From: Gaetbulibacter_B jejuensis
GTDB taxonomy: Bacteria > Bacteroidota > Bacteroidia > Flavobacteriales > Flavobacteriaceae
DNA: 64,000 nt
Direction of reading: 5' to 3'
NCBI RefSeq assembly: GCF_039524015.1
Contig: NZ_BAAAGF010000001.1
Coordinates: 744,001-808,000 of the forward strand
Under the pieces are notes generated by a model. That model saw nothing but the letters and a program-made list of their open reading frames with translations, made no database searches and was not told the DNA's origin. Positions within the stretch are counted from its first letter, which is position 1, and each line of letters opens with the position of its first letter. Of this stretch, positions 15,505-24,122 are shown piece after piece. The position numbers were made by a program, and so were the translations under genes.

Positions 15505-17541
15505 TTGTTGCGTTATCTCTCTCTTTTAATTTTTCTCTTTTTTAATACCAAAGCTGTTTTGTCTCAAAACGAAAAGAGTGTTAAAGGACTTGATAGTATC
15601 CAAAAGTTAAGAAGCTTATCTTCTGATGCTGAATTCTCATTAGAAGAACGTTTAGCTTTTGCACTTAGCGCTGTAGAATTATCTTCAAAAACTAAAATAG
15701 ATTCGGTTTTGATCAACTCGAACAGGACTTTGTCGAGTGTGTATTTGAATAGAGGTGAATATGAGAAGTATAGAAAACTCAATCATAACAATTTAAAACT
15801 GGCTAAGAAAATTAATGACTCATTGGTTATTGGTATTGCTAGTCTTAACTTGGGTTGGTATCATCATTTCAATATGGTTCAAAATGATAGCGCTTACTAT
15901 TATTATTCAAGAGCGGCTAAAACTTTTGACGAAATAGGAGAGTTAGATAGACAGGTTACAACATTAGTAAACTTAGCAGATATTCAAGATACTGAAAGAG
16001 ATTATATTGGTGCTGAAGCTAATTCAATTAAAGCTATTAAAATTTTAGAAAGACTACCTGAAACTGAAAATTATTTAAGCACAAAATGGATACTATATAA
16101 TTTATTGGGAGTAATAAATTTAAAATTAGAACTCTATAATGCTTCATTAGAGTATCATAATATGGCTTACGATATTGGTAAGAAAATGGAGTTTGGTTTT
16201 ATTGATCAAATGCTGTCATTAAATAATATGGCGTTTGTTTATAGAAAGTTAGGTAATCATGCTAAAGCGTTAGAACTCTATAATACAGTATTAGAAAATA
16301 AAGAAGTCTATAATGAAGAAGATCCTACCTTTTACCCTTTGGTTTTAGAAAACTTAGCGTTTACTAAGTATGAAGCAAAACATAGCGACATTGATAATAT
16401 TGAGCAGATGCTTAAAACTGCATATAAAATTAGTGATAGTCTCGAGGATCCAATCACCAAACTAGCTGTTAGTATTGATTTGGCTAAGTTTTATTATGGA
16501 CAAAAAAACAAAGATTCATCATTAGTATATGCTAAACAAGCTTACGATATTGGTGGAGAAACAAACTCTAATCAAATATGGTTAGAATCTATGCAACTAC
16601 TGTCAAAAATTAATGATGGAGAAGCAGGTAAAGCATATCTAAATCAATACATAAAACTAAGCGATAGCTTATTGTTGAACGAGCGAAAAAACAGAAATAA
16701 ATTTGCAAGAATTGAATTTGAAACTGATAAACTAGAAGAGGAAAATAAGCGTATTTCTAGAGAGCGTTTGTGGCTTACAATACTGTCAATAGGTTTGTTG
16801 TTTACTGCGCTTTTAATTTATATTATCATTACCCAAAGAGCAAGAAATAAAGAGTTAAAGTTTAAACAAGACCAGCAACAAGCCAATGAGGAAATTTACA
16901 ACCTTATGTTATCGCAGCAAGATAAAGTTGATGAAGCTAGAGCTAGTGAAAAGAAACGTATTTCTGAAGAATTGCACGACGGTATTTTAGGTCGTTTGTT
17001 TGGGACAAGGTTGAGTTTAGATAGTTTGAATTTTAGTGAAGGTAAAGATGCTATTAAAAGTAGAGCAAATTATATAAGCGAATTAAAAACTATTGAAGAA
17101 GATATAAGAAAAGTATCACACGATTTAAATACCGATTTTGTTTCAGGGTCAGGGTTTATGGATATTATTTCTGAATTAATTGAGAAGCAAATCAAAGCGT
17201 ATCAATTGCAATACGATTTTAAATATACTGATGATATTAATTGGGAATTCGTGCCTAATAAAACCAAAATTAACATCTATAGAATAATACAAGAAACACT
17301 TCAAAATATTTATAAACATGCCGAAGCTAATGAGGTAAAAATTAGTATTGAATTAAAAAATAACGTAATTTTATTAGCGATTATTGATGACGGAAAAGGG
17401 TTTGAAATCAATAAGAGTAAGAAAGGAATTGGTCTTAAAAATATCAATTCTAGAGTAAACGAGCTAGAAGGCTCAGTTAAGTTTTACTCAGAAATAAATA
17501 AAGGAACTTCGGTATTAATTGACATTCCTTATAAAAGCTAA
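15505..17541 (+). CDS. TPR sensor histidine kinase (NarL-partner type)
   Basis: A 678-residue membrane kinase. An N-terminal signal peptide (RYLSLLIFLFFNTKAVLSQ) precedes a periplasmic TPR region (~30-400), one membrane segment near 425-445 (LWLTILSIGLLFTALLIYIII), a HisKA_3 domain with H491 (SEELHDGILGR) and an HATPase domain (IIQETLQNIYKHAEANEV, DDGKGF, KGIGLKNINSRV). No ATG precedes the signal peptide, so TTG at 15505 (or 15508) must be the start; TAAATTTG at 15472 is a likely -7 element. The response regulator follows after 6 bp. The signal is unknown. Confidence 0.9.
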   Translation: MLRYLSLLIFLFFNTKAVLSQNEKSVKGLDSIQKLRSLSSDAEFSLEERLAFALSAVELSSKTKIDSVLINSNRTLSSVYLNRGEYEKYRKLNHNNLKLAKKINDSLVIGIASLNLGWYHHFNMVQNDSAYYYYSRAAKTFDEIGELDRQVTTLVNLADIQDTERDYIGAEANSIKAIKILERLPETENYLSTKWILYNLLGVINLKLELYNASLEYHNMAYDIGKKMEFGFIDQMLSLNNMAFVYRKLGNHAKALELYNTVLENKEVYNEEDPTFYPLVLENLAFTKYEAKHSDIDNIEQMLKTAYKISDSLEDPITKLAVSIDLAKFYYGQKNKDSSLVYAKQAYDIGGETNSNQIWLESMQLLSKINDGEAGKAYLNQYIKLSDSLLLNERKNRNKFARIEFETDKLEEENKRISRERLWLTILSIGLLFTALLIYIIITQRARNKELKFKQDQQQANEEIYNLMLSQQDKVDEARASEKKRISEELHDGILGRLFGTRLSLDSLNFSEGKDAIKSRANYISELKTIEEDIRKVSHDLNTDFVSGSGFMDIISELIEKQIKAYQLQYDFKYTDDINWEFVPNKTKINIYRIIQETLQNIYKHAEANEVKISIELKNNVILLAIIDDGKGFEINKSKKGIGLKNINSRVNELEGSVKFYSEINKGTSVLIDIPYKS

Positions 17542-17547
17542 ATTATC

Positions 17548-18216
17548 ATGCAACACATAAATATCTTAATGGTAGATGATCATCCAATAATTATTGAAGG
17601 TTATCAAAATACTTTGATGGCTACAAAAAACGATGATCAAGTACTAGTTATAGATACAGCTAATAATTGTGATACAGCTAACGAGTTACTTCAAAAAGCG
17701 TCTAAAGAAAAACCTTATGATGTCTGTTTTTTCGACATTAGTTTACCCAGTTCTTCTGATGGTTCAATAACATCAGGAGAAGATTTAGCAAAAATTGCTC
17801 GAGACATATTGCCTAATGCAAAAATTATTATTTTAACAATGTTTAATGAGTCGTACAGGATTCATAATATTATTAAAGAGGTAAGTCCTGATGGATTTTT
17901 AATAAAAAGTGATTTAACATCAATGGAACTAGCTGAAGCATTTCAGCATATTTTATCCAACCCTCCATACTACAGTAGTACAGTAAACAACTATTTAAAG
18001 AAGTCTATTACTAGTGATATTTATATTGACGACATTAATAGAAAAATACTTCACTTATTATCTCAAGGCATAAAAACAAGAAGTCTAAAAGAGTACATAG
18101 ACTTATCAATGAGTGCTATTGAAAAGCGTAAAAAGCAGATGAAACTTTTATTTTCTGTTGAAGATGGTAAAGACGAAACTTTGTTAGAAGAAGCCAGGAA
18201 AAAAGGCTTTTTGTAA
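17548..18216 (+). CDS. Response regulator, partner of the TPR kinase
   Basis: A 222-residue regulator. The receiver has acidic DDH near residue 10, phosphoacceptor D63 (CFFDISLP) and K120 (FLIKSD). The C-terminal ~65 residues (DINRKILHLLSQGIKTRSLKEYIDLSMSAIEKRKKQMKLLF) look like a diverged NarL/LuxR helix-turn-helix. It follows the kinase by 6 bp, so the pair is one two-component system. Two identical CGG-N5-CCG palindromes 22 bp apart lie directly downstream and may be its binding sites. Confidence 0.87.
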   Translation: MQHINILMVDDHPIIIEGYQNTLMATKNDDQVLVIDTANNCDTANELLQKASKEKPYDVCFFDISLPSSSDGSITSGEDLAKIARDILPNAKIIILTMFNESYRIHNIIKEVSPDGFLIKSDLTSMELAEAFQHILSNPPYYSSTVNNYLKKSITSDIYIDDINRKILHLLSQGIKTRSLKEYIDLSMSAIEKRKKQMKLLFSVEDGKDETLLEEARKKGFL

Positions 18217-18287
18217 ATTTCACGTTAAATCTTCATTTTTTTCAGCTTCTCCAAGCTTATGCAACACTAGGTTATTGCTAGAAAGTA

Positions 18288-18352
18288 CGGTTTTTCCGCA
18301 TCAAGTTTGCGGTTTTTCCGCACATTTAAAACCTTCTACTTATATACATTTG
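18288..18352 (+). promoter_or_regulatory. Tandem operator and promoter after the response regulator gene
   Basis: CGGTTTTTCCGCA occurs at 18288-18300 and again at 18310-18322, a 22-bp period. Each copy is itself a palindrome (CGG-T5-CCG). TACATTTG, an exact -7 consensus, follows at 18345-18352. Relative to a start near 18359 the copies centre at about -65 and -43, positions used by activators. No -33 TTG is seen, which fits an activator-dependent promoter. Confidence 0.55.
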
Positions 18353-18358
18353 TAATAG

Positions 18359-18449
18359 TCAACGAAATTAATTAATCCCTCTAAGTAATTTGTTGAATTA
18401 ATAGCAAATAAAGAATTACCCAATAACCCACTAGGTTATTGGGTTTTTT
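18359..18449 (+). ncRNA. Candidate ~90-nt regulated small RNA
   Basis: The segment begins a few bases after an exact -7 element and ends at a strong intrinsic terminator. It contains no ATG and no open frame of note. The gene on its far side is on the opposite strand. A promoter and a terminator with nothing coding between them suggest a small RNA. The alternative is that the terminator only ends the response-regulator transcript. Confidence 0.4.
18418..18449 (+). terminator. Strong intrinsic terminator
   Basis: An 11-bp stem, ACCCAATAACC, loop CACTA, its complement and six T. It ends the response-regulator transcript and/or the candidate small RNA, and lies just before the convergent DUF456 gene. 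Confidence 0.93.
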
Positions 18450-18452
18450 CAT

Positions 18453-18950
18453 TTATACAAAACCGTCAGAATATTTTATTACTTTATAAATAAAGAATCC
18501 GGTAAAAATCATTGATACAATAAACTTCATAAACGTTGAAGCAAGGAATCCTAAAAAAGATCCAAAAGCAGCTTTCACAGCTTTATCAAATTCACTTTTA
18601 TTAATAAGCTCACCTATTAGAGCACCAAAAAACGGACCTATAATTATTCCGAAAGGTCCTAAAAATATTAAGCCTATTATAAGGCCAATAGTTGTACCTA
18701 TCATTCCTGCTTTACTGCCTCCAAAACGTTTGGTTCCCATAGCTGGAATTACATAGTCTAACAACCAAATGGCAATAGCTACAATTAATGTTATGATTAA
18801 AAATGTCCAGTTCATTGGTAGTGCATCGGTAAGATGTAAAACTAAAAGCCCAACCCAACTGGTTAATGGACCTGGTAAAACAGGTAAAAAGCTACCAAGT
18901 ATTCCAAGAAGCATTAATAAGCCACTAATTATCAATAAAAATATATCCAT
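18453..18950 (-). CDS. DUF456 membrane protein
   Basis: A 165-residue, strongly hydrophobic protein with about four to five membrane segments and glycine-rich stretches (FLPVLPGPLTSWVGLL, GGSKAGMIGTTIGLIIGLIFLGPFGIIIGPFFGALIGEL) characteristic of DUF456. The glycine zippers resemble Gly-Zipper inner-membrane proteins of unknown function. It is divergent from the BlaI-type regulator, so the palindromes between them could affect both. Confidence 0.88.
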   Translation of the reverse strand: MDIFLLIISGLLMLLGILGSFLPVLPGPLTSWVGLLVLHLTDALPMNWTFLIITLIVAIAIWLLDYVIPAMGTKRFGGSKAGMIGTTIGLIIGLIFLGPFGIIIGPFFGALIGELINKSEFDKAVKAAFGSFLGFLASTFMKFIVSMIFTGFFIYKVIKYSDGFV

Positions 18951-19000
18951 TAAATCTATTTAGAGTTTACACAATTATGTGACGATGAAAATAGTCATTT

Positions 19001-19052
19001 GTTACATTTGTAACTAAAAAATTAGTTTAAACTAAAAATTTAGTTATATTTG
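19001..19052 (+). promoter_or_regulatory. BlaI-type operator cluster and promoter
   Basis: Three palindromes follow each other: GTTACA-TT-TGTAAC (19001-19014), AACTAA-AAAA-TTAGTT (19012-19027) and AACTAAA-AA-TTTAGTT (19030-19045). The last one abuts the -7 element TATATTTG (19045-19052) of the regulator gene. TACA/TGTA-type dyads are the known core of BlaI/CopY operators, so autorepression is likely. Confidence 0.65.
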
Positions 19053-19094
19053 TTAAGCTCTTTCGTTCAGAGTTTTAAATTAAAAATAAGCATC

Positions 19095-19454
19095 ATGAAG
19101 CAACTTACCAAGGCAGAAGAAGAAATCATGCAAGTTTTATGGCAACTTAAAAAGGCCAATGTAAAACATATTATAGATGAGTTACCAGAGCCCAAACCAG
19201 CTTACAATACTGTATCAACTATTGTAAGAATTTTAGAAAGTAAGGGCTTTGTTGATTATGAAAAACAAGGTAAAGGTCATGTGTATTTTCCAGTGGTTAA
19301 AAAGCAAGATTATAGTAACCAGACCATAAATACATTGGTGGATAATTATTTTCAAGGCTCTTTTAAAAGCATGGTGTCTTTTTTTGTGAAGAAAAATGAC
19401 ATTAACCTAAAAGACTTGGAAGCTGTACTAAAAGAAATCAATAAAAAAGAATAG
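19095..19454 (+). CDS. BlaI/MecI/CopY-family transcriptional repressor
   Basis: A 119-residue winged-helix repressor (QLTKAEEEIMQVLWQLKKANVKHIIDELPEPKPAYNTVSTIVRILESKGFVDYEKQGKGHVYFPVVKKQDY) with a C-terminal dimerisation helix. ATG at 19095 is chosen because it gives the standard family N-terminus; the longer frame from TTG at 19050 would include the promoter. The M56 peptidase gene starts 4 bases after its stop. In such pairs the membrane peptidase triggers cleavage of the repressor in response to an envelope signal. Confidence 0.92.
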   Translation: MKQLTKAEEEIMQVLWQLKKANVKHIIDELPEPKPAYNTVSTIVRILESKGFVDYEKQGKGHVYFPVVKKQDYSNQTINTLVDNYFQGSFKSMVSFFVKKNDINLKDLEAVLKEINKKE

Positions 19455-19458
19455 TATT

Positions 19459-21744
19459 ATGTTGCATTATGTATTACAAACTATAGCGTTTCAATTATTC
19501 TTTTTGCTCATCTACGATGTGTTTTTAAAAAAGGAAACTTTTTTTAATTGGAACAGGTTTTACTTGTTATCGACTGCGATACTTTCAGTGGTATTACCAT
19601 TTATTAAATTTAAAAGTATAAAAGCCATTGTTCCAGAGCAGTTTGTTATTCAATTGCCTGAAATTATCATAGGCAAAGTCGAAGAAAAACAATCTGTAAT
19701 TGATGTCTTTATTGCTCAACCACAACAAATGGTTGAACCCGTTTTTACTTGGTCTTGGAGTATGCTACTATATGCAGGAATGTGTATTGCAGCTATACTG
19801 TTTATGGTTAAGTTGATTAAACTTCTAGTTCTATTTTACAAAAACCCAAAACGTTGGAAAGGCAATTTGCTAATCGTTAATTTATTGAATAGTAATGCGG
19901 CATTTTCGTTTTTTAATTATGTGTTTTTAGGTGAAAAAATACAGTCAAAAGAACAAAAAACCATTCTACAGCACGAGCTTGTTCATGTTCAGGAAAAGCA
20001 TACTATCGATTTGTTGTTTTTTGAAGCACTGAGGATTGCGTTTTGGTTTAACCCATTGGTGTATATGTATCAAGCTAGAATAGTTGAGTTGCACGAGTTC
20101 ATTGCAGATTATAAAGCACTAAAACATCACGATAAAAAGGAATACTATGAAAGCTTATTGGCTCAGGTTTTCGAGACTAAAAACATTTCTTTCATAAACC
20201 CATTTTTTAAAGAAGCATTAATCAAAAAACGAATAGTCATGTTAAGTAAATCAAAATCAAAACAAATCCATTTACTCAAGTACACATTATTACTGCCAAT
20301 GGTATTTGGAATGCTTATGTACACATCGTCATATTCACAAGACCCAAAGTCAACAACTAAAACCACTCATGAAGATACGTCTACGAAAGATATGACTGAT
20401 GATGAATTGCTTCAAAAGTATTATGAGGAATTAAAAGAGCTAACGGCTTCAAGTAATATTTTTGATGAAGTATATAAAGAGTATATGCCTAAAACCGATA
20501 AATATATTCTTACGAGAATAGAGTATGCAAAGTTTGGAGCATTTTATAAATTTTTAGCAGATAAGGAAATTGAGAGAAAGCAAAAAGACGGAAGTTTAAC
20601 TCAAGAAGATCTTGAGAGAAGAGAAAAAAGGTTTCCTAAACATAAAACTTATGAAGATTATTTAGAGTATAAGAAGACTGATGAGGCTAAGTTAAGCTGG
20701 GAAAGTAACACCAAAGATGGCATTTTACGATTGGTAGTTGATGACTTTAAAAACATGACAGCTGCTGAGCAACAACGTTATGATCAAAAAATGAAAATGA
20801 TTCAAAATGACGACTACTTCAATACGTTAATGATTGTTACAAAAAACACAATATTAAAAATGCAAGTAAATGATATTGACGGCAAAAAAATACCAAACCC
20901 AGGTAATGAAAATGATGAGGTTATAGTTGAGCATGTTGAAGAAACTATTGAAGTACCATTTGCTGTTATTGATGAAGCGCCTACATTTACTTTTTGTGAA
21001 ACTTTATCAACTCGAGAGGAGAAGAGAAAGTGTATGAGCGACAATATTGCTGAGCATGTCAATAAAAATTTCAATACAAATATTGCAAAGGAAAAAGGAC
21101 TTACAGGAAGACAGCGTATCAATGTTATTTTTAAAATAGATAAAGATGGTACTGTAAAAGATGTTGCTGCAAGAGCACCACACCCAGCTTTAGAAGAAGA
21201 AGCAAAGCGTGTTATAAAAACATTGCCAAGGTTTATACCAGGAAAGCAAAAAGGAAAAACTGTAGTAGTGCCTTATAGCTTGCCAATTTTATTTCAAGTG
21301 TCAGATAATGAAAATGAAAGTGAAAAATATAATGAAATGAAATTGAAGGAAGCTTATAATTGGGCTCAAGAATCAAAAAAAGCTCTTCCTTTTGATCAAG
21401 TAGATGAAGTGCCAAGTGTGTTAAAGTGTGAGTCAAATAACAGGGAAGAACAAAAAAAATGTGTTATAGATTTTATTACAAATCATGTAAACAAGAATTT
21501 CAATACGAATTTAGCAAAAGAATCAGGTTTAAAAGGTCGTATAAGGATAAAAGTAAACTTTATTATTGATCAATTAGGAATAGTAAAACAAGTAAAGGCA
21601 AGATCTGAATCTAACAATCAAACTTTAGAGGATGAAGCTAAAAGGGTTGTAGGCACATTACCTGTTTTTATACCTGCAAAAAATAATGGTGAGGCAGTTT
21701 CTGTTTTTTATAGCTTACCAATACTATTTCAAGTCAATGAATAA
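19459..21744 (+). CDS. BlaR1-like M56 membrane metallopeptidase with two TonB-like C-terminal domains
   Basis: A 761-residue sensor-protease. Four N-terminal membrane segments enclose the zinc site H172-E-L-V-H176, with a downstream ELHEF (H212, E213) giving the further ligand. A fourth membrane helix near residue 275 (YTLLLPMVFGMLMYTSSYS) leads to the periplasmic part. Two homologous TonB_C-like modules follow (~residues 505-615 and 650-761), each opening with a Cys pair (FCETLSTREEKRKC; KCESNNREEQKKC) and ending SLPILFQV. It is coupled to the upstream repressor. The inducer is unknown; beta-lactams are not implied. Confidence 0.88.
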   Translation: MLHYVLQTIAFQLFFLLIYDVFLKKETFFNWNRFYLLSTAILSVVLPFIKFKSIKAIVPEQFVIQLPEIIIGKVEEKQSVIDVFIAQPQQMVEPVFTWSWSMLLYAGMCIAAILFMVKLIKLLVLFYKNPKRWKGNLLIVNLLNSNAAFSFFNYVFLGEKIQSKEQKTILQHELVHVQEKHTIDLLFFEALRIAFWFNPLVYMYQARIVELHEFIADYKALKHHDKKEYYESLLAQVFETKNISFINPFFKEALIKKRIVMLSKSKSKQIHLLKYTLLLPMVFGMLMYTSSYSQDPKSTTKTTHEDTSTKDMTDDELLQKYYEELKELTASSNIFDEVYKEYMPKTDKYILTRIEYAKFGAFYKFLADKEIERKQKDGSLTQEDLERREKRFPKHKTYEDYLEYKKTDEAKLSWESNTKDGILRLVVDDFKNMTAAEQQRYDQKMKMIQNDDYFNTLMIVTKNTILKMQVNDIDGKKIPNPGNENDEVIVEHVEETIEVPFAVIDEAPTFTFCETLSTREEKRKCMSDNIAEHVNKNFNTNIAKEKGLTGRQRINVIFKIDKDGTVKDVAARAPHPALEEEAKRVIKTLPRFIPGKQKGKTVVVPYSLPILFQVSDNENESEKYNEMKLKEAYNWAQESKKALPFDQVDEVPSVLKCESNNREEQKKCVIDFITNHVNKNFNTNLAKESGLKGRIRIKVNFIIDQLGIVKQVKARSESNNQTLEDEAKRVVGTLPVFIPAKNNGEAVSVFYSLPILFQVNE

Positions 21745-22870
21745 AGCTCTTTTAATCCTAATAGTATTAATTACATTAAAAACCGAAGCTCAAACTTCGG
21801 TTTTACAGCATGCAGATAGTTTGTACTTAAACGGTAACTATAGTAAAGCTATTGAGCAATACAAAACGCTTACTAAAACTGAAGAGGTGTTTGATAAAAT
21901 TGCAAAAGCCTACATTGCAATAGGAAATTATGACGCTGCTTTAGAGTATTACCAAAAGAGTTTGGAGGCAAATCCTGATGATGCACTTGTAAAATACGAA
22001 TACGCCAAATTACTTTCAAAAACTAAGAAGTTTAAAGAAGCTTCAACTCAATTTAATGAGTTGGTGTATATAGATTACAAAAATCCAAATTACCATTATG
22101 AATTAGGTTTAGCACTCGAAGCTTTAAACGATTCAACTGCTATGAATAGGTTTCGTTCTGCTTATGATTTGGATCAAACCCATCAAAAAGCCATTTATAA
22201 AATTGCACGATCCTATGTGAAAAAACGTGCTTATGAACAAGCAGAATATTTTATAAACAAAGGCTTGGAAAGTTATGAGAACAATGTAAGTCTTATTAGC
22301 TTAAAAGCGCAAAACTATTATAACAAAGACGATTACAAAAACTCAAAAATCTGGTTTCACAAGTTAGTGCAGCTTGGAGAATCATCAGAGTTTATTCATG
22401 TGAAATTAAGTGTTATTCATGCTGAACTTTCAGAATATGAAGAAGCCATTGAGCAACGAAAACGTGCATTAAACTTTAATCCTTACGATTCTAACGGATT
22501 GTTTCTTATAGGAACATATTATGAGCGTTTAAACGATTATGAGAATGCTGAAAAGTATATTTTACAATGCTTAAAGTTAAAAGATGTGCCATTGGATTAT
22601 GAATATCAAAAATTGGGTACAATCTATAACCGTCAACAAAAGTATAAAGAAGCCATTGCAAGCTTTCAAACTGCTTTAAAAGAAAACCCAGACAATATCA
22701 ATTCAGCGTTTTATATGGTTGTTTCAAAAGATAAATATTATGCTGATACTGATGCTAAAATTAAACTTTACGAAGATTTTAAAACCCAATATCCTGAGAG
22801 TTTTTATGTAAAGCTAGCCAATATGCGGTTACAAGAGCTCAAAGAAGAAAAGTTTATGAATGAAGATTAA
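21737..22870 (+). CDS. Secreted TPR-repeat protein
   Basis: A 377-residue protein with signal peptide MNKALLILIVLITLKTEAQ and TPR units over nearly all the rest (for example AKAYIAIGNYDAALEYYQKSLEANPDDALVKYEYAKLLSKTKKF). ATG at 21737 is chosen because it starts the signal peptide; it overlaps the M56 gene by 8 bases, which indicates coupled translation. It is probably a periplasmic scaffold working with the M56 peptidase and the following lipoprotein. Confidence 0.87.
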   Translation: MNKALLILIVLITLKTEAQTSVLQHADSLYLNGNYSKAIEQYKTLTKTEEVFDKIAKAYIAIGNYDAALEYYQKSLEANPDDALVKYEYAKLLSKTKKFKEASTQFNELVYIDYKNPNYHYELGLALEALNDSTAMNRFRSAYDLDQTHQKAIYKIARSYVKKRAYEQAEYFINKGLESYENNVSLISLKAQNYYNKDDYKNSKIWFHKLVQLGESSEFIHVKLSVIHAELSEYEEAIEQRKRALNFNPYDSNGLFLIGTYYERLNDYENAEKYILQCLKLKDVPLDYEYQKLGTIYNRQQKYKEAIASFQTALKENPDNINSAFYMVVSKDKYYADTDAKIKLYEDFKTQYPESFYVKLANMRLQELKEEKFMNED

Positions 22871-22911
22871 ATACCAAAAAAATTGTACTTTTCGGCTTCA
22901 GTAGTATATTA

Positions 22912-23388
22912 ATGAAGCACTTATTCTTTATTTTTTGTGTTTTTACGTTGGTGTCTTGCGACTATTTTGATAAACAGAAGATTTCTACAGAAGAAATTCT
23001 TCAGGAAGAGTTGCAAACCTTCAACTGGAATGATGTTGATGAGTATCCTACATTTGCATCGTGCGACACCACTTCTGGAAAGGCAAACAAAAAAAACTGC
23101 TTCGAAACCACACTACGAAACATACTAAACGAAAACCTTTCAAAACATAACATTGTAGTATCTGAAGATGTTAATGATACTGTTATTTTAAAAATTAAAA
23201 TTGATAGCAAAGGTCAATTCACTATTGAAGACATTAAAAGTTCTGATGTCACACGTCAACAAATTCCTGAGTTGGATAGTTTGTTAACTCATAGTTTTGA
23301 TTCGTTACCTAAAATATATCCAGCAATAAAACGCAGTCAACAGGTAACAACTCAATTTAATCTTCCTGTAATAGTTAGTATTAATTAA
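22912..23388 (+). CDS. Lipoprotein with TonB-like domain related to the M56 protein tail
   Basis: A 158-residue lipoprotein (MKHLFFIFCVFTLVSC, lipidated at C16). The mature part aligns by eye with both C-terminal modules of the M56 peptidase two genes upstream: VDEYPTFASCDTTSGKANKKNC, then ILKIKIDSKGQFTIEDIK and FNLPVIV at the end. It is therefore a third copy of the same domain, here membrane-anchored. It lies 41 bp after the TPR gene and overlaps the convergent BI-1 gene by 4 bases. Confidence 0.8.
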   Translation: MKHLFFIFCVFTLVSCDYFDKQKISTEEILQEELQTFNWNDVDEYPTFASCDTTSGKANKKNCFETTLRNILNENLSKHNIVVSEDVNDTVILKIKIDSKGQFTIEDIKSSDVTRQQIPELDSLLTHSFDSLPKIYPAIKRSQQVTTQFNLPVIVSIN

Positions 23389-24122
23389 AACCGAATTGCT
23401 AGCTTTCGCATTAAGCGTAAAATTTCAACATACAACCAAACCAGAGTTACCAAAAGTCCCCAAGTAGCAAGCCATTCTTTATATTTTGGTGCTTTGTTTT
23501 TATGACGTTCTATAAAATCAAAATCCAACAATAATGAAAACGAAGCTACAATTGCTGCAACTACATTAAAAATAATGGCAACCCAAGAAGTTCCCCAAAT
23601 AAACGATTTGATACCAAAAAAGCCTAAAATAAACGAAATTATATACACCAAAAATATACTTGCAGCAGCTGTGATAATTACACTTCTAAGTTGTTTGGTA
23701 ACTACAATAATTCGTGTTTGGTATAAGATGAGCATTACAAAAAAAGTTACAATGGTAACACCAATAGCTTGATAAGGCATCTCAGGAAATTTAACTCTTA
23801 CATAAGCCGAAAAACCGCCTAAAAAACAACCTTTGGTTATGGAGTAAATAGGCACTAAAATATGTGCCCAATTGTTCTTGTAAGAAATCATTACACTTAC
23901 AATTATTGAAGCAATCATACCACCAAGTGTAAACCAGCTTACATCCATTCCATCTTCATGAAGTTTCCAAACTCCAGCAGTAACTGCAGCAATAACCAAT
24001 ATGGATAACATGGATTTTACAAAAATCCCTGAAACAGTCATTTTTGCTTCAGGCTTTTTGTTGTCGTCCCAAAAATAAGGTGTAAAGGCTGGGTTAGAGG
24101 TTTTAAAATTTGATAATTTCAT
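23385..24122 (-). CDS. Bax inhibitor-1/YccA-family membrane protein
   Basis: A 245-residue polytopic protein with seven membrane segments. Features of the prokaryotic BI-1 (YccA/YetJ-like) branch are the N-terminal SNPAF segment, the ITKGCFLGGFSAYV loop and the ASFSLLLDFDFIERHKNKAPKYKEW segment with conserved acidic residues. Relatives act as calcium leak channels or protease modulators; the role here is unknown. It starts directly after the stop of the upstream barrel protein, so the two are one transcript. Confidence 0.88.
   Translation of the reverse strand: MKLSNFKTSNPAFTPYFWDDNKKPEAKMTVSGIFVKSMLSILVIAAVTAGVWKLHEDGMDVSWFTLGGMIASIIVSVMISYKNNWAHILVPIYSITKGCFLGGFSAYVRVKFPEMPYQAIGVTIVTFFVMLILYQTRIIVVTKQLRSVIITAAASIFLVYIISFILGFFGIKSFIWGTSWVAIIFNVVAAIVASFSLLLDFDFIERHKNKAPKYKEWLATWGLLVTLVWLYVEILRLMRKLAIRF

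Noticed and set aside
19050..19094. TTG-started extension of the BlaI-type regulator
   Set aside because: The extension overlaps the -7 element and the operator, and the family N-terminus begins at ATG 19095.
19459..21744. Beta-lactam resistance sensor BlaR1
   Set aside because: The penicillin-binding sensor domain of BlaR1/MecR1 is absent; TonB-like modules occupy its place.
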